Assembly (NCBI GenBank): GCA_009741485.1
Contig: CM019217.1
Coordinates: 41,183,336 to 41,247,335, forward strand
DNA: 64,000 bases
Reading direction: 5' to 3'
From: Malurus cyaneus samueli
Lineage: Eukaryota; Chordata; Aves; Passeriformes; Maluridae
Shown in pieces: positions 27,201 through 39,493 of the stretch. The number at the start of each line of letters is the position of its first letter. Within the stretch, counting starts at the first letter, position 1. Below the pieces are notes generated by a model. The model made no database searches and was not told the origin of the DNA. It saw only the letters and a list, made by a program, of their open reading frames with translations. A program made the position numbers and the translations under genes.

Positions 27201-28673
27201 TTTATTTTTTTTAAATTGAATCTGCCTGTCAGAGGTCCATAGGAGACAGACTTAATTCAGGAAACTACTGGAAAATAGATAAAGCATTTATATTTTTTTC
27301 TGGTGCACAAAAGAGATTAGAACAGTCCCTATGGCCTCCTTTCCCACTTTCTCTGTCACTGAAAATAAACCACTTTTATTTCTGCAACAATCTCTCACTT
27401 ACTACTTAGCCATTCAATGGAAAAAAAAAACACACAAGAATTTCAATTGAAATACCTGTCTGAGATTTGTGGGCATTGGAACAGCAGAGTCTGCACACAT
27501 TTCTGAGTCTCTGAGGTACTGATTCTCATACTGATTAATCCATAAAGCTTGCATGAATCAACATTTCTCCAGTTGTAGGCTGGCACCAGCTAACATTGTA
27601 AAAGTGACTCTAAAAAACAGGAAAGCCCTAATAAGCAAGTTTACATGGAATTCCCATATGAGGTCCTTACCCCAGACAGCCAGCTGACTTAAAAATTCTT
27701 CTTGCAGATATGTAGACCAAATTCTGTATCATAAGTGCTTTTTAATTACATAACAAAAAATGTGAAAAAAAAAAGGAGAATAAAATATTTCTATTTCAAT
27801 CATTTTCATTGCAATTTGTTTCTAATTAGAGTATGTGTTCTGTTATGGAAAATGTACTAAGATAGTAAGTCATGATCAGAAACTAACATTAGCCTTGGGA
27901 GACACAGTCATCAGCTCTTCTTAGGCTTCCCATCTGTGCTCATTGTAGGGAAGGCAAGGACCTCATTTGGAGAGAGCTATTCATTACCATATAAAACAGA
28001 GAACCTTCCACTGCACCAGCTAATGCTTGAATTTCCTTTAGTGATGTTCTCCCGCAGTAAATCAAACCTTTGCTTCTGATCAGTGCCTTTACCTTGTGCT
28101 TCTGAGCAGTCGATCATGATTACATCCAACAGCTGCCTCATAAATGCTACCTATTTAACTTCTTACATTGAAAACATACATCACAGGACACTCTCCCCTT
28201 TTTACAAGCATGGACAGCATTCATGTTCAATGAATAGATAAACCAACAAAACTATCTTCCAGAATCAGGAAAATATTTACAAATGTGAAATATAGGAAAA
28301 GAAATGTTTTAGACTGAACCTAATGTGTATGTTTGTTAAAAAGGCAATATGCCACATCCAAAAAAAAAAAATTAAAAAAAAAAAGTCAATAATGAGAAAA
28401 AGCTTGGAAAGGGAAGTGTAGGGAGGGAAACATGAACACAAAATTTTCAAAACCAGAGTAACACACTACCTATCCACTCAGGGCTTCAATAAGAACAGCA
28501 AGCTGTTCATTCTCCAACTCTCTGTCTGGAGCTGTTGATACACTTGCCCACACACTGGCATCTCATACCCTTTCAGATATTTCAGGGCTTTCAACTTGGC
28601 TTTCAGGTGGCATGCTAGAATAGCAAGGGTCTCAATTCATCTTGTGCCATATTTTGCACTTCTTCACAGGTGT
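24226..28673. other. Unassigned AT-rich non-coding DNA
   Basis: No gene recognised. Includes a nearly pure T tract at 26531-26552, A-rich runs near 27421-27430, 27764-27775 and 28360-28384, and a twofold ACTGTCCCTTT word near 25749-25773. The remainder shows neither repeat-family resemblance nor coding potential beyond short chance frames. Confidence 0.6.
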
Positions 28674-28730
28674 CTTGGATACCTTGGGGTATCCAAGTGT
28701 GTATTGCCTACACACTTCCATGTAGGCAAT
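28674..28730. repeat. Two adjacent perfect 10-bp hairpins
   Basis: The first hairpin has arms CTTGGATACC (28674-28683) and GGTATCCAAG (28688-28697) around a 4-base loop. Five bases later the second has arms ATTGCCTACA (28703-28712) and TGTAGGCAAT (28721-28730) around an 8-base loop. Both stems are perfect. No U-run follows and the setting is a vertebrate genome, so a bacterial-type terminator is not implied. Possible origins are template-switch mutation or a remnant of a small inverted-repeat element. Confidence 0.9.
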
Positions 28731-31183
28731 GAATTGCAGTCAGTGTCAGATCTTGTGGTGCCATGAGATAGTCTGACTCTCTGCAAGTGGCATATGTTTA
28801 AAAGTGTCCAAAATGAGTCTAAATAATCTGCTTTTAGGAGTCAAGAACTGTGAGCTGCTTAGAGACTTAATTGTTCTCTTAGTGACTGGAATAATTGAAA
28901 TGTTCTTACTCCTCATGCTGAATTCCTTTACTGAAAACCATAAAAACTATTACTCACTGCCTTAGGCAAGGCTGAGTCTTTTAAAGTCTTCATTGGCTTT
29001 CTCAAATTCTCAAAATACAGCAATAAGTCTCAAGTACTTTCTTGCTGACTTGAAGCATAAAGATTTTTACTTTGATCAGATTACTTGTTTTAATAAGTCT
29101 AGTGAGAAGACAATTCAGAAAATAAATATAGATCCATGTAACAGAAGGTCACAATTGTCACAAGTTAACTATTTTATTAGAGAAGTACAGTTGGATTTTA
29201 ATACATGAGGGGGCTGAGAAGGTTGCAAAATGGAAACGATAAAATTTTAAAATTTCATTAGTGGAAAAACATACTGTACTGTAAACTTGCCCAAAAAAAG
29301 AGTTTCTCTTATTAGTCATTTTTTAAGTATGGGACCTTTTTTTCCTAATACCATTAAAAAATAAAGAAAATAGAACAGTCTCCTGTTGGCATTTTCCTAT
29401 CATCACCAATCCAGGACACCATTACATAGCTACCTCAAAGGCAAAACAGGAAAGCACATCACTGTGTCTGTACCTCTGCACAGTGTTCCTCTTCAGCACA
29501 GACTCTGGGTTTCTCAGTAATGAAGTTACCCTTTTCTATGGGCTTCTGCAAAGAGGTCATTTAAAAGCAAGAAACTTGTTTGATTATGAATTATCTTGAT
29601 GTAGATCAGGAATTAGTCAACGTGACCCTTTTCAAAGTGTTTTCAAATTTACCAGTCATAAGAGTAGCTTTTTGAAAATTTTCCCTTCTCAGGTATTGGT
29701 GAAGGTGGTCAGAAATGACTCAGAAAGGTCACTCGCAGAAATGGCACAGAAGCTTTGAACATGCTCATCCTGGCACACCTCTTTTCAAATTCTGACTTCA
29801 TTATCACAAAATTACCAAGTAACTGTCAACAGACTATTGTTTATATTGGATACCTTAAAAAGAGTACCTTGATTTTAATCAGCGTCTCATCTCTGTCTCA
29901 ATATTGACTCTGCAGATTTCGAAAATAATGAGCACAGAATTGCAGAGCTATCGTTGAGGTCCAGGTTCTACTCAGTTTCAGGATACTTAGCACTAATGAG
30001 GGATGTTGCAAGAGTCTAAGACTGCAGAAATCTTATCCTGTTCAAGACTGTGTACCAGAAAAACAAGATCATTTTAAAGTTTAAAAGACCATTTGACATA
30101 TTGGATAAAATTACAATGGCTCTGCTATCTGCTATTTGCTTCCTATGCAGTGTGACGCAAGCAAATAAAAGGCTTAAAATCAGTGCAAGGACTGAATAAA
30201 AGGATGTACTTAGCAGTGAAAAAATAAATTCTGAAGTAAGAATAAAACTTTTTAAAGTTAGGGTCCCAGTGTTTTTGTAAGTGCCACTTTTGCACTTAAA
30301 AAAATAAGAAAACTGAATTATGAAAATAAATTGCATGAATTTTGCTCCTTTCAAGGCAACAACAAAATGACGCACACTACCTCAGTCCTCCCTTTGCTAA
30401 CTGAAAATAATGGTTAGAACAATTGTATGCATACTAATTAGGAAATAACAACTGTTTCACATGAGATATTAGACAGATAAGCAGAAGGTCTATGACAGCC
30501 TAGACTTCACAGGTAAATATTGTTTTAAAATACACTTTGAGTGCAACATAACACATAATTAGAGTATCTAAAAATTCCAACTTACAAATCAAGTGACAGG
30601 TGTGCACTACTAAGGAGACATTTAGGGCTAAATTATATGAAATACAGAGAAGGCATTGCAAATGCACAGGTAGACTTTACTTGGCTGGTCATAGCTGTCA
30701 GTTATGAGACTGCAGAGAAATGTAGAGCTGTCTGACGGAGACTGCAGAGAATTGTTTATTTTGCTCAATAAACCATTTTATATGCATGGTATCACACAGT
30801 ACAGAGCATGCATTCATCAGCCAGCAAATTCCCAGCTCTCACAAAATGATTTGGAAGCATGCTGCCGACTTGAAATATTGAGAATCTGAAGTCTTGCCCC
30901 TCTGCAACACCCCCAAAAAAACAAACAAACAAAAAAGAACCCACCCTTTTTTGCTATTTTTTAAGTTAGATTTTCCAATCAAAAGATTTTCTCTTTTCTA
31001 TGGCTGTGTGAAAGTTCCACCCATTGGAACATTGGCTGCATTAATAAAGGGCAAACTAGAAAGAATTAGCCTCTTTTATTTTATACTTGTTATTTGTAAT
31101 AAAAAGCTTGATATTCATGGAAAATACAGCTAGATGTTTAGAAAGAAGTGTAGTTTTTTTTCTATATGTAAGTGTTCTTTATA
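28731..31183. other. Unassigned AT-rich non-coding DNA
   Basis: No gene or named repeat. A 119-codon minus-strand frame at 30016-30375 is rich in Phe, Leu, Ile and Ser, as expected of AT-rich DNA, and shows no recognised domain. An A-rich run interrupted by C lies at 30915-30937. Confidence 0.55.
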
Positions 31184-31207
31184 CAGCTGGGTCTATAGAC
31201 CCAGCTG
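31184..31207. repeat. 24-bp perfect palindrome
   Basis: The half-site CAGCTGGGTCTA (31184-31195) is followed without spacer by its exact reverse complement (31196-31207). The flanking bases do not extend the symmetry. The outer CAGCTG words are E-boxes. A palindrome with no loop can arise by template switching or be a dyad binding site; nothing nearby favours either. Confidence 0.95.
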
Positions 31208-34200
31208 GCAGAATCATTCACAGGCTTGCCAAACTCTAAACCACAATAAAATTACCAGTAATGCTATCAATTTAGGTACCATTACTTCTGCTGAATGCAC
31301 CTAACAAAATTACTCTAAAAACAAGCAATTTTTTTTAATACGATTTGTTATTTAAACTTCACAACTTCATTGATGTTAGCAGTGGTTGGAGCACGTAGCA
31401 CAAGCTGTCTGGATGTTTAGCCTCAGCAAAAGAAAAACCAAAACAGCCACTGTGTGAAATTCAAATGTCCCATAGGAACTAAAGGCAGGTAAGAACTGAC
31501 ATTTCAGGACATTGCACACTGCATATTAGGAACATTTAAAATTTACCAACCAAATCTTCATGATGAGAATCTATAGAGTTTTATAAGAATTTCTTGTTTA
31601 TATTCCCAAGAAGATCTGCAGTGCTAAAAATGAAGAAGAATCTTGGCATACCATTTTCTCACCACATAATGAAGTATAGTAATTATAAATAACACATATA
31701 CACACCAAGCATTTCACATAAAAATTAACAGCTCTGTAGACATACATGCCTGGTTCAATACACAGATAAATTCAGGCAGCTATCAAACCCCATTTTGATC
31801 TCTTCTAGGCTCCTTTTAGTAATGCTAAGAAATGAAATTGAAACAATATGTAGAATACCACAAGGTTACAATGAATAAATTCATTTCTCTCAGTATATTA
31901 AAAACACTCTGAGTTAGTTATTCTGAGATATTACAGCTAAAAACCATGGACAATTGTGGATTTGTAAGAACCACTTTTTGGGTTGAGTTATGCTTTTAAC
32001 AACCATTTTGTAACTTTCTTACTATTATTACCATTTTATTGGCCAATTTTGCTGTGGTTCACAAAATTTGAATCACCTCAGAATCATATTTCACACTCAG
32101 CTAATTTCGAATATATCTTAAAAATTTCACAGATGTAAGCAGCACTCGAGAGTAGGCATTTTAATAGGTGTTCTCAAGCTTTTCACCAGCCAGCCATCAG
32201 GGCAGTTATTCCATCACCACTCACCCATTCTTCAACTTTCCCTTTCTTGCGAGAATCAAGTGGCATGGCTATGAAAACATGGCAAGGGTGAACTTGGGCA
32301 AAACTAACATCATCATAATCTTTTTGTTTGCTTTTATTTTTTGTCTATTAATGACTCTGTGAAATAATTAGAAAAACTGTGTAGAATCAACTCCTCTCTC
32401 CCTTCTAAGGCAGCTCTTCCCTCCTGCTCCCAAGATGAAGTCTGCAGAAGATAGAGCCACTACAGATAAAGAATGTAAACAGTACAATTTTCACTAACAG
32501 TTTTGACACAAACCTAAAAGGACATATTCCATAAACATGAAATTATCAAAGTTCAGCTTTCTCAATGCAAAACCAGCCATCCTTCACAAAACCACCTTTC
32601 CAAACATTAATTTACTCTTGGCTAGACCAGTTGGCATCACCATGTGACCTTCTCTGAAATACAGATCAGATCGCAGGAAAAAAACACATATATTTCACAG
32701 ACATCTTTAAAACAGCTGAAAATTAAATTATTTCTCTTAATCTTGGTTTACTGTAATATAAAAGCATAATTTATCCTTTCCTTATTACTATATCTTTAGC
32801 CAGAATATATTTTTGTTTGAGTCTAGCTACACAGTAATTCATAGAAAATGGGAACTACAGTTAAGAAGTACCTTCACAATTCATGAGATAAAGAAAAGTA
32901 ATATAATACTTTCCTATTTATCAGACTTGTCAAAACTGTCACCTGTACACTTATTATCATCACTCAATCAGAAAATTATCGTGTACCAGCCTATCACATT
33001 TAACAGCTAAATGAGTTCTTTATGGGTTTACACCACAAAATGATCTCAAGAATGTCACCACACTGAAACTTTTAAGATGAAGGAGAAAGGGACAATTAAC
33101 ATGCAAGACATTAACATTGCTTTGTAGCAAGTAACTGTAATCTCCAACTTCTCCACGCATCTCACTACGATATAAAAACGTAACTTTTATTTAAACAGAA
33201 AATCTTCAATTTCTGGATCTGGTAGACAGGGCACCATCTGGTCTTTCTTTTTCTCAGAGTTTCTTTACTGAGCTTTCCCCAAGTTCCTTGGAAACTTCCC
33301 AGATGTATGTTTTCTCCAGTTCCCAGCCCTCTGTCTCCAGGGGGCCTAGAATGTCCATCATTACAATCAATCTCATCTGCACTAAGCTGGTGGAGGGAAA
33401 TGAGGGAAGATTACTCAAGAGATCTGTGTTGAATGTTATATGATTTCCTATAACCTCTTTTCTGATAAACTTCTTGTTTGCCAGGCATTTGTCAGATTGT
33501 TCTGTACTTATTGTCACAAGGGACATCCATCCTAACTCAGTTCTTAAGACAAATCTAGAAGGAAAATTATGCCTGACATTTATTTATACACAATGCTAAC
33601 ATATACACCCTATCATTTCTACATTCTTTTTGGGCTGCTTTCTATTAAATCAACATTACAAAATGCAGAGTTAGTTCTTTTAACCTAATTTACTTTATGT
33701 GTTTTTCTCCTAAATTGAATATATGTGACTGCAGACAATTTTCAGAATGGAAGTAAAGATTATACAATATAATTCAAACTGCAGTAGCAAGTGCTAAAAT
33801 CTGAAGATAAGATATCCCTTCACCCTGTGATTTGTGAAAGCACTACATCATTTCAGACATATATTATGTCATCACCACAATGTTTCTTGCATAGAATCTG
33901 TGTTATAATCATTCTAAACAGATTTAGCCAACAGAAAAATGTTTAGGTAATCTGATTTCATTCCCCAGCACTGAAAATGCATCAATATAAACATCTGTCA
34001 GGTCAGAATGCTCTGGCATAATTAAAATAGCATGCCCTCAAGTTTCTCTTGAAATTATATATTATCTTTATCTATTGGGGTAGAGAGTGAATTTAACCTA
34101 TACCTAGCACTTTTCTAAACAGCAACCACAGGCAGTGATTTTATGCTGAGAAACTTGTTAGGACATTGTCCTACATTGTAGTCTCTCAAACACCAAAGCA

Positions 34201-34280
34201 ATCTTAAGAAAACCTGCTGTCTCCAGGCCCTAGGCATGCACCTGCCATTCTGCAGTGAGACAACTCAACGATGTGGATTG
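31208..34280. other. Unassigned AT-rich non-coding DNA
   Basis: No gene, named repeat or long simple repeat recognised. The frames at 32168-32362, 32813-33010 and 33254-33526 are short and without resemblance to known proteins. Confidence 0.6.
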
Positions 34281-34471
34281 TTGATGTTTAAATCAGATTG
34301 CTCTGGAGCGTGACTCCACACAGAATCAGAGCAGAACGATTAAGAGACCATCAGACTGAGGCAAGAAGGAAGGTGTTTGAATAGGAACACCTTTACCCCT
34401 GGAGAAGTCTGATTAGGAGCTGCACAATTTGTCAGTGAGAAACAAATTGTCCTTCAGGGTCTTGATGTTTA
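34281..34471. other. Block of nested inverted repeats bounded by a 10-bp direct repeat
   Basis: TTGATGTTTA occurs at 34281-34290 and again at 34462-34471. Between them lie several inverted repeats. TGCTCTG (34299-34305) pairs with CAGAGCA (34327-34333), enclosing GGAG/CTCC. ATCAGACT (34350-34357) pairs with AGTCTGAT (34406-34413), enclosing AAGGTGTT (34370-34377) and AACACCTT (34386-34393). ACAATTTGT (34424-34432) pairs with ACAAATTGT (34442-34450). Composition is more balanced than the flanks. It could be a small inserted element with target-site duplication, a structured RNA relic or a conserved non-coding element. I do not recognise the family. Confidence 0.5.
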
Positions 34472-37400
34472 CAGAATACTAGGTGACCATATAAATTCTG
34501 GAGGCTCTGTGCATGAGAGACTGGATACAAAGGCCAGTGAAAAGTGGACACTGAGCTACTCTGGAAATTCCAGTACTGGAGAGAAATATCTGCCCTAGGC
34601 TTAATCAAGTAACTATATTACATTTATTTCACTCACTAAGAAAGGTATTAATTAAATTTAAAAAAAAAAGAACAAAAAACATAAAGAGTGCAAATGAGAA
34701 CAAGAGAAAATCGAGAACTGTGACAGCCTAAAACAGATGCAGGCAGAGAGGAGACAAGAGGGGAACTGCATAGCAAGACTGTCAGAGCTACTGAGGAAGA
34801 AGAGAAAGAGGAAAGGGGAAAGACAGACTTTAATTCCTTCTCAGCAAGCTTTGGCAATCTTGCTGTAATACAGAAATGTCTAAAATAATTTTTAAATTAT
34901 CAGTCTAGCTTGTCAGTACTATATAAGGATATGATGATTAGTGAGGACAAATTTATCCTACTTTTCAGCTTCTATGAGAGTAGACATACCTGAAAGGCAT
35001 GAATACACAGTTTTAAATACATTTCATTAAAGTAGGAGATACAGCAAGGCTTAAATAAAGCTTGAGAAATTTATGAACCACATCACCATGAGCTTACAGG
35101 CCAACATCCTATATGTCAAGTTATCACAGAAAAGCTAGTGAGAAAAAAAATCACTTGCTTAAAACATTTAAATTTTTAACAGCAATTTAAAAATTATGGA
35201 TTCCAAAGTTTTTTCTGTGGTTTTTTGGTTGTGGGGTTTTGTTTGGGTTTTTTAACATGGTCACCTTGACAGCTAGATTATTTGTAAATATAGAAGGAAA
35301 GAAACTGACTCTCACTCCAGACTTACCTGGAACTCTCACCCTGATTTTAGAAAGACAGTTTCAAGACTCAGAACAGAATACCAAGGTTGAAGGAAAGTGT
35401 AAGGTTTTCCTTTCCATAAAAAGAATGCTTCTGGTAATTTATTCATTGGAGAATTTCCTTACAAATAACCAGCTGTAGCACAGCCAGCTGCTCAGGGTGG
35501 TAGCTAGGAAGCTAACTATCGTGGGTTTAAATGTACAAATACTTTTGAAGAAACAACTAAGCAATCCAAATAGTGGAATCAAAATGCAACTTTCACTTGA
35601 GACAATGGTTGCAGAGCTGCTTCTTTGTTAGCTACTAGGGGTTTATGTCATAAAGCTGCTCTCTCTCACAAACCCAGGAGGAATCCATTTTTGTCTCTGC
35701 ATGTTACAAAAAGCAGGATACACGCAGCAAGGCTATAATCAGCAAATGCAAATTTGTTGGCTTTCTTGGTGTACTCTAGGGACCAGCCACCCATAAGCTC
35801 ACACGACACAGACACAGCACAGGTGAATGAACAAAAGATGGAAAGGCTGTTCTTATGAAAGCATTGATTTTAGACTACACATTGGGACTTGAGACCATAC
35901 CTGAGATCCTGATTCTGATTAAATAGGTGTCAAGATCTTCCATCTTCACCTGATCTCAAGACTGCTCCACTTGGATTAATTTGGAAGAATTTACATGCCT
36001 TCAAGGAAAGTAGAAGGCAGGCTTTTTTCTAGCAAGAAAGAAAATGGGAATATGTTTTGTCTGGAAAATACAAAGAAAATGCCACATCCTCAGAATCCCA
36101 GGTGGTTTCAAATTTATCTAATTCAGAACTAACTTCTTTATTTTATATAAAAATATATTAAACAATAAAATAAATTAATAACTAAACCAAAACCAATAAC
36201 ATTAGTCAGCCAGAGAAGTACACAAAAAGGAGAGGCAACACAAAGCAGTTGATACTGCCCATGCACCTAGACCTTGATAAGAGTAAGGAGAAATAGGTAA
36301 TGAAGGGATGAAGGATTAGGAACACAGATGTCCAGTGAAAGCATTTGAATGATTTCTCTTTGAACATTTATCAAAGCAGGAAGTTACTGGCCATTCAGCA
36401 TCATCAGTACTGCTAAATCTTCAGAGAAAAAGCAGAAAGAAGTACCTCTTGATGAAAGTATTAAGAATCCAATTACTGACATTGAAGGGAATAACATCAA
36501 TATGCAGACTCCAATTTATGGAAAAAAATCTTAATCTAGTTAGAAGCAGACAGCAGCATTACATGTCAGCTTAAGTTTTGAAATACACTTTTAGTCCTTT
36601 ATTGGGACAAAAGCAAAGCATTACAAATATTATTGAGATATATCCCAGGGTCTGTATTCCAAATAGAAAGACTAGTTAAAACCAAAACAACCCCAAATTT
36701 GAACCCTTATCTTTCCTCCCTTTTGCTTTCTTTTTTTTCCAGCCAAAACACAAGAACTTCGAAATCCCAAAAGTACTCAAACATTATCAGAATTAACCCA
36801 TATCCTTGAAGCAGCATCTTTTAAAGACAATATATATAATTAAAATCTTTTTAGCCAGTATCCCAATTTCTTAATTTTTTACTAGCACTTGCCTGTTAAT
36901 GTGCATTTAAGTGTGTACAAGGAAAGGTCAAAAACAGCTAACTGCAATCTTTAATTAAAGCAGCATTGACAAATATTTCATCAATTTGGTTGACAATCCC
37001 ATTGAGTGGAAAGGGTTTTCTGAGAGGGTTCTTATTTAAATCCTTCTCACAAGATAATGTAAATGTACAGGAGAACTTTTTTTCTTCCTTCAGATCAGCT
37101 CACCCATCCTTAAAGAAGCCTGTAATAAATCAGTGACACTTGCTAGAGTAACTGTTTCTACTTAGATGACAGACAAAACTGACAAGGTTTAAACTCATGA
37201 GCACACAATATTGAACAGGTTGAGGACAGACACAGTATAAAGTCACATTTAGAAAACATCCATGAGGGTGAGCTAATGAACAGGTTTAGGTGACAATAGA
37301 CTCTTTTTAGATGCATTTCCATAAGGAAACTTTGGCTTCAGACTGTAACTGAGCTGTGTGTAGGGAGACTTGCAGGACTGTCTCTTCTGTGATCACCAGA

Positions 37401-38977
37401 TGACAATGCACACAGAGCTTCCCTGGGAGATTCACAAAAACACTGCTATCCCAACTCTGAAAATCTTCCACACAGCAAACCAGTAGTATACCTTACAGTG
37501 TGACACAGAAATGTAGCTTACTGAGAACTGCGCAAAATAATCCAACACAAATCAATACGAGAAAGTTTTGCAGAAATTACTTTAATAACTTAGGGATTCA
37601 ATCATAAAATCATAACTATCTCAGTGAGATGCCCTTTCAAGCAAAATGTAGAACATTTTCAAAACACACTACATTTATAATGGAACCCAGTCTACAACCT
37701 GAATTTTTCTGACACTTATATTATTTTCTACATCGTCTTTGGTAAGAAAATTCTGTGCCAAATCCTTTTGTTTTTTTGATGTCAGTATCAGAAGCAAGAA
37801 TCATGGCAATTACGCAACCATTTAATAAACCTGCCTCTGAAAACTGCTCCTTGTGTGAGACTGTCAGAGTCTACCAATGTTCATATTTGTGATATAGTGT
37901 AATAGTGCTGGGCTGAGAACAGAAGACAAAGACATATTGCATAATATGCATTTATTCCCAGTACGTACTTTTAAATGTATAGCTGGATGATTTAACACTA
38001 TGATAATCTCATTCTTATTAATGCAGCGATCACAGTTGCAGTCTCAATTTATGAGACTCATTCATTCACATCCATCAAGCTGCTAAGTCTTTGATCACCA
38101 CAGTGTTTTCTAAAAGAAACGTATTCAAAGTAGTTTTAAATTTTAATGCCAAAGTATATTGAATTAGAAACCTCTCCCAAACGCATCATTTTCTCCTCAG
38201 TCAGTTTAAAATTGCTTACTCATTCTACATTTTCCTTTGTTTGGCACAATCCACAAAACATTTCTACTGACACATTCAGCTCTCAAACAATTGAAACCCA
38301 CCATATTTCTCATGCCATCCTTTTCACAGAAGTATTAGAGGTATATGCGAGTCCTAGCCATGCAAAACATAGAGTTAAAAAGAGGCACTTGTTTAAACAA
38401 AAAAACTCATTTGTATTTTTATCCAAAATAGGACACCAATGATATTCAGAAGGACACGTATTTTGATCATAACCAAAAGTTTTTTAAACATTTTCTGCTG
38501 ATCATTGTGGAACACATACAGCTCAAAATTGTGCTTCTTACTCTTAACCCATTCCATCAAAGCTAGCAGCGTATATCTTAATTTGTAACACATTTAAGGA
38601 CAAGTTTTTCTTTGTGAGGGCACAAAAAGCACCTTCCTAGGCTGAAAATAAGGACATTCATAAAAGTGAAAGCATTCCCCAGATGATATGTGAGAAAGTT
38701 AGTGGCTACACTGCTAAAATGCAGTCAACACAAGCACATGCTAAAAGTAATTGATTTAAACACATTGTTAAATAAGAGCCTGAATTACAATTGCAGAGCC
38801 AATTTCCATCTCTTCAGCGTTACAATTAATACTGTCAGGCAGCAAGGACTTACTAAAGGGTCTGTGATCCCTTTATTAGCAGCATTTAGTGTGGTCCATT
38901 GCTCATGCTCAAGTGATAAAAGAAGTCATTTATCTGAACAGAATATCACATGAACCGTCATTGCACTGAGCCCAAAT
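34472..38977. other. Unassigned AT-rich non-coding DNA
   Basis: No gene recognised. Notable bits: a G/T-rich low-complexity run at 35208-35255; an AT-rich run near 36138-36180; a 12-bp palindrome CTTTAATTAAAG at 36949-36960 in a homeodomain-like block (36900-37015). The stretch at about 37790-38100 has balanced composition and could be conserved non-coding DNA, though I cannot show it. Confidence 0.55.
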
Positions 38978-39132
38978 GTAGAATTATAAAACCACGGAAT
39001 AGTTTTTTTGGAAGGGACCTTAAAGTTCATGTAGCTCCAAGCCCCCTTCCATGGGCAGGGATGCCCTTCACTAGCTCAGGTTCTGTGCAAACACCTTGAA
39101 AGCAATTTGCGCTAGAAGGCAGCCACATCATC
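38978..39132 (-). mobile_element. CR1 LINE 3' tail fragment
   Basis: The reversed CR1 end starts near 38978 with TAGAATTATAAAACCACGGA. The family hallmarks TTTGGAAGGGACCTTAAAGT, CATGTAGCTCCAAGCCCCCT and TCCATGGGCAGGGATGCCCT follow, then a degenerate CACCTTGAAAGC and GGCAGCCACATCATC. The order and spacing fit a passerine-like or general neoavian CR1 tail on the minus strand. The element is 5'-truncated after about 155 bp. Confidence 0.92.
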
Positions 39133-39474
39133 GCACAAAAGATACAGAAATGCAAACAAAAAAACCATTTGAGGCCACTGCTTTCTGAAAAAAGGAAGAT
39201 CTGCTGGGAACCCCAATGTTACCACTGATCACAGTCACATGAAAGCTTGCATCAGAGACTTCCTGATTTACAACACATGTCATATACTACATTTGCCTGC
39301 ATTTCCAGGACTAACTGATTTGCAACCATGTATATTTTATTCTATACAGAGTTTAGGATTTCAAGATCTGCCCAAAATGGTCTGGAAACAGAACAAAGCT
39401 GACTGTATCTAACAAACCTTTCTTTGCAGAGACAGCAAAACAGCCGGTTCAGTGGATATCAAGAAATAATGCCT

Positions 39475-39493
39475 CGCTGCCACCTAGAGGCAA
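39475..39493 (-). promoter_or_regulatory. CTCF-like binding motif
   Basis: On the minus strand these 19 bases read TTGCCTCTAGGTGGCAGCG. Against the usual vertebrate CTCF consensus (YDRCCASYAGRKGGCRSYV) only one position fails, the A of CCA, which is T here. CTCF sites act as insulators and loop anchors, and motif orientation matters for loop pairing. The site is not inside a repeat that I recognise. Occupancy cannot be judged from sequence. Confidence 0.55.

Noticed and set aside
30016..30375. 119-codon minus-strand open frame rich in hydrophobic residues
   Set aside because: Amino-acid make-up follows the AT-rich base composition, there is no recognisable domain, and no splice or promoter context supports it. 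A frame of this length is plausible by chance in 64 kb.
35475..35535. tRNA-like A-box and B-box words
   Set aside because: The spacing between the boxes is too short and the B-box is poor (GGTTTAAATGT). There is no cloverleaf.
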